DNA of 22,416 bases, from NCBI GenBank assembly GCA_033764095.1, contig JANRJF010000060.1, positions 1 to 22,416 on the forward strand, given 5' to 3'. This document shows, in pieces, positions 16,277-22,416 of the stretch. How positions within the stretch are numbered: position 1 is the stretch's first letter; every line of letters starts with the position of its first letter. The position numbers and the translations under genes were made by a program. The notes below the pieces were generated by a model that saw nothing but the letters and a program-made list of their open reading frames with translations, was not told the DNA's origin and did not search any database. The DNA comes from JBDTMT01 sp033764095. Lineage in GTDB: Bacteria > Desulfobacterota > Binatia > HRBIN30 > CADEER01.

Positions 16277-16633
16277 ATGCCTCGCCGTCTCGCTGCCGCG
16301 CTCCTGGCGGTCGTCATCGCCCTCGCCGGGCTGACCTCGGTCGCCTGCGCGGCCGGCAGCTGCCTGCAGGTCAGCGGCGTGCGCATGAAGTGCTGCGCCG
16401 GCGAGGGCTGGCGCAGCGACCGCGCCTGCTGCGACACGCGCATCGCCAAGGCCGCCCCGCCGGCTGCCGCGGCGTTCGAACGCGCGCCGCAGGCGGCGCC
16501 GCCGGCCGTCCTGCCGGCTCTGCCCGTCGCCGCCCTCGCAGCACCGCGGGCGCCCGCGCTTTCGGTCGTCGCCCCGCGCAGCCTCGGCCCGCCGGCCTCG
16601 CTGCTCGCGCACCACACCGCCCTGCTCTGCTGA
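16277..16633 (+). CDS. Small secreted Cys-rich protein preceding the cus operon (118 aa)
   Basis: A Sec signal peptide (MPRRLAAALLAVVIALAGLTSVACA) is followed by a short cysteine cluster: SCLQVSG, MKCCAGEGWRSDRACCD. A long Ala/Pro-rich tail follows, ending PPASLLAHHTALLC. The paired CC motifs could bind copper or form disulfides in the periplasm. Small secreted proteins with this layout are often found ahead of copper/silver RND genes (from memory), but no function is established. It lies 34 nt after the previous gene and 92 nt before the cusC-like start, in the same direction. Because the tail is low-complexity, part of the frame may be weakly constrained. Confidence 0.6.
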   Translation: MPRRLAAALLAVVIALAGLTSVACAAGSCLQVSGVRMKCCAGEGWRSDRACCDTRIAKAAPPAAAAFERAPQAAPPAVLPALPVAALAAPRAPALSVVAPRSLGPPASLLAHHTALLC

Positions 16634-16667
16634 GCCGCCGCTCCCCTTCGCGGGACTGAGTGGTGGT

Positions 16668-16707
16668 GCGGGGTCCGCCCCGCGACGACGCGCCCGAGCG
16701 GGCGCGT
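16668..16707 (+). promoter_or_regulatory. Two stem-loops in the leader of the cusC-like gene
   Basis: Two perfect stems lie just upstream of the ribosome-binding site: GCGGGG/CCCCGC (16668-16683, 4-nt loop) and ACGCGCCC/GGGCGCGT (16688-16707, 4-nt loop). There is no T-tract, so they are not standard terminators. They could protect mRNA or limit read-through; chance is possible at this GC content. Confidence 0.35.
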
Positions 16708-16714
16708 CCTGCAC

Positions 16715-16719
16715 AGGAG
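16715..16719 (+). promoter_or_regulatory. Ribosome-binding site deciding the cusC-like start
   Basis: AGGAG lies 6 nt before ATG 16726. It favours this start over the longer open frame, which reaches back to 16660 through the two leader hairpins. Confidence 0.8.
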
Positions 16720-16725
16720 CAGAGC

Positions 16726-18018
16726 ATGCGTACGATCTGGTGCGCGCTCGCCGCACGGCGAGCGCGACGCGAACTGGCGATCATCGGCGCGCTGGTTGTC
16801 GGCCTGACGCGGCCAGCCGGCGCCGCCGACCCCTTGCGGCTGGCCGACGCCATCGACCTGGCGCTGCGCGACAACCCGGCGATCGCCGGCGCCGCGCAAC
16901 GCGCCGACGCGCTGCGCGCCCGCCCGGCGCAGGTGTCGGCCTACGACGACCCGACGCTCAGCTGGGAGGCGTGGGACATCCCCGAGTCGCTGCGCATCGA
17001 CGCCGCCGAGAACAACATCTTCCGTCTGACGCAGAAGCTGCCCTTCCCTGGCAAGCGCAGCAAGGCCGGCGAGGCCGCGGCGCACGAAGCCGACGCCGCC
17101 GGCGCCGACACCGACGCCGTGCGTCTGGCGGTGCGGGCGGCGGTGACGCGCGCCTACGCCGACCTGTGGCTGGCCGGCGAACGGGCGCGCGTGCTGGAGC
17201 GCGACCGCGTGCTGTTCGACCGCATGACCCGCACCGCGGAGAGCCAGTACGCCATCGGCCAGACCGCCCAGGCCGACGTGCTGCGCGGCCAGGTCGAGCT
17301 GACTCACAGCATCATCGCGCAACGCACCGCGAGACTGGCGATCGAGGCGGCGCGCGCCGAGCTCAACGCGCTGCTCAGCCGCACGGCCGAGGCGCCGCTC
17401 GGCGAACCGGAAGCGCCGAGCGTGCGGCACATCGAGACGCCGTTGGCGGCGCTCACCGAGCGCGCTCTGGCGGCGCGTCCGGAGCTGGCCGGCCAGCGGG
17501 CGATGATCGACCGTGAGCACTCCGGCGCCGAGCTGGCGAAGCTCGGCTGGTGGCCGGATTTCGAGGTCAGCGTCGGCCGCTTCATCAACTACGGGCGCAA
17601 CGACGGCTTCGGCGCGATGGCCTCGGTGACGCTGCCCTTCGTCCAGGCCGACAAGTACCGCGCCGCCGAGGGCGAGGCGAAGGCGCGCGTCGCCGGCGCC
17701 GAAGCGGCGCTGCGCAGCCTGCAGGACGGCGTGCGCCGCGAGGTGGCGCAGGCCTACCTGGCCGCCAACACCGCGGCGCTGGAGTACGAGCTGGCGCGCA
17801 CCACGCACGTGCCGCACGCCGAGCAGGCGGTACGCGTCACCGAGGCCGCGTACGCCAGCGGCGCGGTCGAGTTTGCCGCGCTGCTCGACGCGCTGCGCAC
17901 GGTACAGGAGACCCATCTGCAGCACGCCGAGGCGGCGGCGGCGTACCTGCGCGCCGTCGCCGATCTCGAACGCGCGGTCGGCGGCCCACTCGACGCCGCC
18001 ACCGGAGGCCAGTCGTGA
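16726..18018 (+). CDS. TolC-family outer membrane efflux protein (CusC/CzcC-like)
   Basis: This forms the outer membrane channel and periplasmic alpha-barrel of a tripartite RND pump. The 430-residue product has a signal peptide ending AGA-A near residue 34. The first OEP repeat follows: PLRLADAIDLALRDNPAI, a run of long amphipathic helices, and LPFPGKRSKAGEAA, typical of metal-efflux TolC proteins. The second repeat has LAARPELAGQRAMID, WWPDFEVSVG, ASVTLPF and a long helix to AVADLERAVGG. There is no lipobox Cys near the cleavage site, so unlike E. coli CusC it is probably not acylated. The stop overlaps the cusB-like start by 1 nt (TGATG). The CusC-type name rests on the downstream cusB/cusA homologues. 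Confidence 0.9.
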   Translation: MRTIWCALAARRARRELAIIGALVVGLTRPAGAADPLRLADAIDLALRDNPAIAGAAQRADALRARPAQVSAYDDPTLSWEAWDIPESLRIDAAENNIFRLTQKLPFPGKRSKAGEAAAHEADAAGADTDAVRLAVRAAVTRAYADLWLAGERARVLERDRVLFDRMTRTAESQYAIGQTAQADVLRGQVELTHSIIAQRTARLAIEAARAELNALLSRTAEAPLGEPEAPSVRHIETPLAALTERALAARPELAGQRAMIDREHSGAELAKLGWWPDFEVSVGRFINYGRNDGFGAMASVTLPFVQADKYRAAEGEAKARVAGAEAALRSLQDGVRREVAQAYLAANTAALEYELARTTHVPHAEQAVRVTEAAYASGAVEFAALLDALRTVQETHLQHAEAAAAYLRAVADLERAVGGPLDAATGGQS

Positions 18019-19277
18019 TGCGCCATGTTGCCGTTCTCCTGCTGCTGCTGGTCGCGCTGGCCGCCGGCTACGCCGCCCGCCCCTATCTCGATGCGCGCAC
18101 CGCCGCGCCGCTGGCCACGCCGCCACACCCGCCGCACGCGCCGCTCTACCAGTGCTCGATGCATCCGCAGATCGTCTCCGACCATCCCGGCACCTGCCCG
18201 ATCTGCCAGATGAAGCTGACGCGGGTGGACGACGAGCGCGCGCTCGCGCCGACCGCCCGCGCCCCCCGCTTCTACCGCCATCCGATGCGCGCCGACGTGA
18301 CCTCGCCGGTCCCCGCCAAGGACGAGATGGGGATGGACTACATCCCGGTGTACGACGACGACAGCGCCGCCGATGCCAGCGACGTGCCGCACCACGCCGG
18401 CTTCACCCTCTCCTCGGAGCGCCAGCAGTTGATCGGCGTGCGCCGCGGACACGTCGAGCGGCGCGCGCTGGCGCGCGACATCCGCGCCGTCGGCACGGTG
18501 GCCTACGATCCAGCCCTCTACCAGGCGATCACCGACTACCGGCAGGCGCTGGCGGCGCGCGGCCAGCTGCACGACGAGGCGCTGCCCGAGGCGCGCGCCG
18601 GCAGCGACCGCATCGTCGGCGCGGCGGCGCTGCGCCTGCGCCAGCTCGGTCTCTCCGACGTGCAGATCCGCGACGCCGCGCGCGGCGGCGGCGACGCCGG
18701 AGCGCTGCTGCTGCCCGGCGCCACCGCGTGGGTCTACGCCCAGGTGTACGAGTACGAGATCGACGCCGTCCGCCCCGGCCAGACGGTGACGGTGAATGTG
18801 CCGTCGCAGGGCGAGCGCGCCTATCGCGGCACGGTCATCGGCATCGACCCGATCCTCGACGCGACGACGCGCACGGCGCGCGTCCGCGTGCAGGTCGCCA
18901 CGCCGGAGGGGGGCCTGCGTCCCGAGTCGTTCGTCACCGCGCTGATCCACGTCCCCACCGCCGAGGTGGTGGCGGTGCCGAGCGACGCCATCCTCGACAC
19001 CGGCCGCGACCAGTTCGTCTTCGTCGTGGCCGACGGCACGCGCTTCACGCCGCGCGCCGTGCGCGTCGGCCGCGAGGCGGGCGGCTGGACCGAGATCCTC
19101 GCCGGCGTCGAACCCGGCGCCGAGGTGGTGACGTCGGCCAACTTCCTGATTGACTCGGAATCGCGCTTTCGCGCCGCGGCGGCCGCATTTCAGCGCGACG
19201 ACCACCCCCACCCTGACCGTCCCCCGCCGGGCGGGGGAGGGAATCCAGCACCGGACGCCGGTGGAGCGCACGAATGA
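18018..19277 (+). CDS. cusB: CusB-like RND efflux periplasmic adaptor with heavy-metal-binding domains
   Basis: This is the membrane fusion protein linking inner membrane CusA to the outer channel. The 419 residues begin with a signal or anchor helix (VAVLLLLLVALAAGYAA). A heavy-metal-binding motif at 44-70 (YQCSMHPQIVSDHPGTCPIC, with C46, M48, H49, C60, C63) comes next. A second, Cys-less version at 86-112 (FYRHPMRADVTSPVP, then EMGMDYIPVY) is typical of CusB proteins. Beta-barrel and lipoyl-like parts follow (GVRRGHVERRALARDIRAVGTV, GATAWVYAQVYEYE, GQTVTVNVPSQGERAYRGTVIGIDP). The family usually ends near LIDSESRFRAA; here about 30 extra residues (HPHPDRPPPGGGGNP) come from repeat element B. 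ATG 18018 is preferred over GTG 18015. The stop overlaps cusA by 4 nt. Confidence 0.92.
   Translation: MRHVAVLLLLLVALAAGYAARPYLDARTAAPLATPPHPPHAPLYQCSMHPQIVSDHPGTCPICQMKLTRVDDERALAPTARAPRFYRHPMRADVTSPVPAKDEMGMDYIPVYDDDSAADASDVPHHAGFTLSSERQQLIGVRRGHVERRALARDIRAVGTVAYDPALYQAITDYRQALAARGQLHDEALPEARAGSDRIVGAAALRLRQLGLSDVQIRDAARGGGDAGALLLPGATAWVYAQVYEYEIDAVRPGQTVTVNVPSQGERAYRGTVIGIDPILDATTRTARVRVQVATPEGGLRPESFVTALIHVPTAEVVAVPSDAILDTGRDQFVFVVADGTRFTPRAVRVGREAGGWTEILAGVEPGAEVVTSANFLIDSESRFRAAAAAFQRDDHPHPDRPPPGGGGNPAPDAGGAHE
19205..19250. repeat. GC-hairpin repeat element B, copy 2, inside the cusB 3' end
   Basis: It has the same word order as at 7318-7360: CCCCCACCCT, then TCCCCCG, then GGGGAGGGAATC. 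The stem CCCCCGCC pairs with GGCGGGGG around a single base (effectively a 3-nt loop after fraying). It is read through in frame as Pro/Gly/His-rich tail residues of the CusB-like protein. Confidence 0.75.
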
Positions 19278-22200
19278 TCGAGCGGATCATCGAGTTCAGC
19301 GCGCACAACCGGGTGCTGGTGCTGCTGCTCACCGGCGTGGCGCTGGCTGGCGCGTACTGGTCGGTGCGGCACGTGCCGCTCGACGCGATTCCCGACCTGT
19401 CGGACACCCAGGTCATCGTCTTCTCGCGCTGGGACCGCAGCCCCGACATCCTCGAAGACCAGGTCACCTACCCAATCGTCACCGCGCTGCTCGGCGCGCC
19501 GAAGGTGAAGGCCATCCGCGGCTTCTCCGACTTCGGCTATTCGTACGTCTACGTCATCTTCGAGGACGGCACCGATCTCTACTGGGCGCGCTCGCGCGTC
19601 CTGGAGTACCTGAGCAAGATCCTCCCGCGCCTGCCGGACGGCGTGCGCACCGAGATCGGCCCCGACGCCACCAGCGTCGGCTGGGTCTACCAGTACGCGC
19701 TGGTCGACCGCACCGGACAGTACGACCTGGCGCAGCTGCGCAGCCTGCAGGACTGGTACCTGCGCTATCACCTGCAATCGGTGCCGGGCGTCGCGGAGGT
19801 GGCGGCGGTGGGCGGTTTCACCAAGCAGTACCAGGTGAACGTCGATCCGACCCGGCTGCTCGCCTACAACCTGCCGCTGACCCAGGTCATCGACGCGGTG
19901 CGCAAGAGCAACGACGAAACCGGCGGCCGCCTGATGGAGTTCGCCGGCACCGAGTACATGGTGCGCGGCCGCGGCTACCTGAAGGGCGTCGACGACCTCG
20001 CCCAGGCGGTGGTCGGCGTCGACGCGAAGAGCGGCACGCCGGTGCTGCTGCGCAACGTCGCCGACGTCACCATCGGGCCCGACATCCGGCGCGGCGTCGC
20101 CGACCTCGACGGGCTCGGTGACACGGTCGGCGGCGTCGTCGTCATGCGCCACGGCGAGAACGCGCTCAACGTCATCGCACGCGTCAAGGCGCGGCTCGAC
20201 GAGCTGCGGCCGACGTTGCCGCCGGGCGTCGAGCTGGTCACCACCTACGATCGCGCCGGCCTCATCGAGCGCGCCGTCGATACGCTGCTGGCGGCGCTGA
20301 GCGAGGAGATGGTGATCGTCAGCCTCGTCATCCTGGTGTTCCTCTGGCACATCCCGTCGGCGCTGATCCCGATCGTCACCATTCCGGTGGCGGTGTGTCT
20401 CGCCTTCATTCCGCTCTACTTCTTCGGCTTCAGCTCCAACATCATGTCGCTCGCCGGCATCGCCATCTCGATCGGCGTGCTGGTGGACGGCGCCATCGTC
20501 GAGGTCGAGAACGCCTACAAGCGCCTGGAGGAGTGGATCGCCGGCGGGCGGCGCGGCGACTTCCACGCGGTCCGCCTGCAGGCACTCAAGGAGGTCGGCC
20601 CCTCGGTCTTCTTCTCGCTGCTGGTGATCGCGGTCGCCTTCCTGCCGATCTTCGTGCTGGTCGATCAGGAGGGGCGCCTCTTCAAGCCCCTGGCGGTGTC
20701 GAAGAACCTCGCCATGGGCATCGCCGCGCTGCTGGCGATCACCCTCGACCCCGCCCTGCGCATGCTGTTCACGCGCATGAGCGATTTCCAGTTCCGCCCC
20801 CGGCCGCTGGCGCGCCTGGTCAACCTGATTGCGGTCGGCCGCTACTACCCGGAGGAGCGCCACCCGATCAGCCGCGTCCTCTTCCGCCTCTACGAGCCGG
20901 TCTGCCGCTTCGTCCTGCGTCACCGCATGCTGACGCTGGCGACCGCGCTGGCGCTGGTCGCCAGCACGGTGCCGGTCTACTTCCGCCTCGGCTCGGAGTT
21001 CATGCCGCCGCTCTACGAGGGCGACTTCCTCTACATGCCGACCGCCCTGCCCGGCATGTCGGTGACCGAGGCGCAGCGCATCCTGCAGGCGCAGGACCGC
21101 GTGCTGATGACCTTCCCGGAAGTGGCGCGCGTCTTCGGCAAGGCGGGCCGCGCCGACTCGCCGACCGACCCGGCGCCGTTCTCGATGGTCGAGACCACCG
21201 TGCTGCTCAAGCCCGAGTCGGAATGGCGCCGCGTGCCGCGCTGGTACTCCGACTGGCCGCAGTGGCTGCAGCGCCTCGCGGCGCGCTTCACGCCGCCGCA
21301 CCTGACGCCGGAAGAGCTGCAGAACGAGATGGACGAACGGCTGCGCTTCGCCGGCATCCCGAACATCTGGACGATGCCGATCAAGAACCGCATCGACATG
21401 CTGTCCACCGGCGTACGCACGCCGATCGGCATCAAGATCCTCGGCCCCGATCTGGCGGAGATCCAACGCCTCGGCGAGGAGCTCGAGGCGCTGCTGCGCG
21501 AGGTGCCGGGCACGCGCAACGTGCTCGCCGAGCGCACCGCCGGCGGCTACTACCTCGACTTCGACCTCAACCGCGCGGCGCTGGCGCGCTACGGCCTGTC
21601 GGTCGACGACGCGCAACAGGTGATCCTCTCGGCGATCGGCGGCGAGACCGTCACCACGGCCATCGAGGGGCGCGAGCGCTATCCGGTCAACGTGCGCTAC
21701 GCGCGCGACTTCCGCGACGACCTGCCGGCGCTGCGCCGCGTGCTGGTGCCGACCGCCGGCGGCGCGCAGATCCCGCTGGCGCAGATCGCCGACATCCGCA
21801 AGCGCGAGGGGCCGGCGATGATCCGCAACGAGAGCGGCCAGCTCGCCGGCTACGTGTACGTCGACATGACCGGACGCGACATCGGCGGCTACGTCGACGA
21901 AGCCAAGCAGCTGGTCGGCGAGCGGCTGACGTTGCCGACCGGCTACTCGCTGGTCTGGTCGGGGCAGTACGAGAACCTGGCACGGGTGCGCGAGCGGCTG
22001 GTGATCGTCCTGCCGCTCACCATCTTCCTGATCGCGCTGCTGCTCTACATGAACACCAAGTCGGCGGTGAAGGCCGGCATCGTGTTGCTCGCCGTGCCGT
22101 TCTCGCTGGTCGGCGCCATCTGGCTGCTGTACGCGCTCGGCTATCACCTCTCGATCGCGGTCTGGGTCGGCATGATCGCGCTGATGGGCCTCGACGCCGA

Positions 22201-22416
22201 GACCGGCGTGTTCATGCTGCTGTTCCTCGATCTCGCCTACGACGATCGGGTGCGCGCCGGACAGATGCGCACGCGCGCCGACCTCGAGGAGGCGATCGTG
22301 CACGGCGCGGTGCGCCGCATCCGGCCGAAGATGATGACCGTCGCGGCGATGTTCATGGGCCTGCTGCCGCTGATGTGGTCGGTCGGCTCCGGCGCGGATC
22401 TGATGAAGCGCATCGC
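19274..22416 (+). CDS. cusA: CusA-like Cu(I)/Ag(I) RND efflux transporter (3' end beyond window)
   Basis: This inner membrane proton-driven pump exports monovalent copper or silver. It is open from ATG 19274 to the window end, 1047 codons, with about 45 C-terminal residues missing by comparison with E. coli CusA. The N-terminus MIERIIEFSAHNRVLVLLL, VPLDAIPDLSDTQVIV, RGFSDFGYSYVYVIFEDGTD and LGPDAT-like IGPDATSVGW follow HME-RND proteins. The proton-relay helix reads GVLVDGAIVEVENAYKRLEEW. The three CusA copper-site methionines are present: M588 in LYMPTALPGMS, M638 in FSMVETTVLLKP and M709 in NRIDMLSTGV, corresponding to E. coli M573, M623 and M672. This argues for Cu/Ag rather than Co/Zn/Cd export. 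The start overlaps the cusB stop (ATGA). Confidence 0.96.
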   Translation, partial: MIERIIEFSAHNRVLVLLLTGVALAGAYWSVRHVPLDAIPDLSDTQVIVFSRWDRSPDILEDQVTYPIVTALLGAPKVKAIRGFSDFGYSYVYVIFEDGTDLYWARSRVLEYLSKILPRLPDGVRTEIGPDATSVGWVYQYALVDRTGQYDLAQLRSLQDWYLRYHLQSVPGVAEVAAVGGFTKQYQVNVDPTRLLAYNLPLTQVIDAVRKSNDETGGRLMEFAGTEYMVRGRGYLKGVDDLAQAVVGVDAKSGTPVLLRNVADVTIGPDIRRGVADLDGLGDTVGGVVVMRHGENALNVIARVKARLDELRPTLPPGVELVTTYDRAGLIERAVDTLLAALSEEMVIVSLVILVFLWHIPSALIPIVTIPVAVCLAFIPLYFFGFSSNIMSLAGIAISIGVLVDGAIVEVENAYKRLEEWIAGGRRGDFHAVRLQALKEVGPSVFFSLLVIAVAFLPIFVLVDQEGRLFKPLAVSKNLAMGIAALLAITLDPALRMLFTRMSDFQFRPRPLARLVNLIAVGRYYPEERHPISRVLFRLYEPVCRFVLRHRMLTLATALALVASTVPVYFRLGSEFMPPLYEGDFLYMPTALPGMSVTEAQRILQAQDRVLMTFPEVARVFGKAGRADSPTDPAPFSMVETTVLLKPESEWRRVPRWYSDWPQWLQRLAARFTPPHLTPEELQNEMDERLRFAGIPNIWTMPIKNRIDMLSTGVRTPIGIKILGPDLAEIQRLGEELEALLREVPGTRNVLAERTAGGYYLDFDLNRAALARYGLSVDDAQQVILSAIGGETVTTAIEGRERYPVNVRYARDFRDDLPALRRVLVPTAGGAQIPLAQIADIRKREGPAMIRNESGQLAGYVYVDMTGRDIGGYVDEAKQLVGERLTLPTGYSLVWSGQYENLARVRERLVIVLPLTIFLIALLLYMNTKSAVKAGIVLLAVPFSLVGAIWLLYALGYHLSIAVWVGMIALMGLDAETGVFMLLFLDLAYDDRVRAGQMRTRADLEEAIVHGAVRRIRPKMMTVAAMFMGLLPLMWSVGSGADLMKRI

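Noticed and set aside
16660..16725. Longer N-terminus for the cusC-like protein
   Set aside because: It would run through two hairpins and bury the signal peptide; AGGAG before ATG 16726 and the signal peptide position fit the shorter form.
15706..18126. 806-codon minus-strand open frame opposite the cusC region
   Set aside because: It spans several real plus-strand genes and repeat element A, with no recognisable domain.
19190..22303. 1037-codon minus-strand open frame opposite cusA
   Set aside because: The opposite strand encodes CusA with all key motifs. The antisense translation is a repetitive acidic/basic low-complexity sequence typical of GC-rich shadows.
19274..22416. CzcA (cobalt/zinc/cadmium) identity for the RND pump
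   Set aside because: The three methionines of the CusA copper site are all present, and the adaptor carries CusB-type metal-binding motifs.

Overview
The window is very GC-rich (roughly 70% by eye) and densely coded, with short gaps and many 4-nt start/stop overlaps. The genes point to a Gram-negative-type bacterium: a 4-amino-4-deoxy-L-arabinose (L-Ara4N) lipid A modification pathway and a TolC/RND efflux system both need an outer membrane. Two luciferase-like (LLM) F420-type oxidoreductases and several families of hairpin repeats fit an environmental lineage of the old 'Deltaproteobacteria' sort (for example Binatota-like). That placement is inference; no rRNA or marker tree is available here.

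Layout. (1) 1-2418, minus strand: a small unknown protein followed by uvrA, whose 3' end lies beyond the left edge. (2) 2642-4689, plus strand: an LLM oxidoreductase overlapping arnB by 4 nt. (3) 4693-12483, minus strand: the rest of an arn cluster, read as a large GT-C membrane glycosyltransferase, arnC, arnA formyltransferase, arnA decarboxylase, [hairpin repeat], arnD, arnT. ArnA is two separate overlapping genes here rather than the fused enterobacterial protein. arnB converges on arnT with 3 nt between them. ugd and arnE/arnF are not in the window. (4) 12500-12755: an unusual nested palindrome array with no gene. (5) 12776-14229: a Coq4-like gene and a TetR regulator, divergent, with two 26-bp direct repeats between them that look like operators. 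(6) 14278-15702: a small Cys-rich lipoprotein and a second LLM oxidoreductase, separated by a long inverted repeat. (7) 15799-22416, plus strand: a small secreted protein of unknown function, a small secreted Cys-rich protein, then cusC-, cusB- and cusA-like genes for a copper/silver RND efflux pump. cusA runs off the right edge about 45 codons before its expected end.

How the genes work together. ArnA-DH and ArnB make UDP-L-Ara4N from UDP-glucuronate. ArnA-FT formylates it, ArnC loads it on undecaprenyl phosphate, ArnD deformylates it and ArnT transfers it to lipid A. This reduces envelope negative charge, the classic basis of cationic peptide resistance. CusCBA would export Cu(I)/Ag(I) across both membranes.

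The least explained content is repetitive. At least four families of imperfect hairpin elements (called A, B, C and D here) sit at gene borders. One arm of A encodes part of a predicted signal peptide, and a B copy lies inside the C-terminal coding sequence of cusB. The 12500-12755 array (D) is the most elaborate: four tandem 27-bp palindromic units framed by 24-bp inverted repeats and then by perfect 8-bp hairpins.
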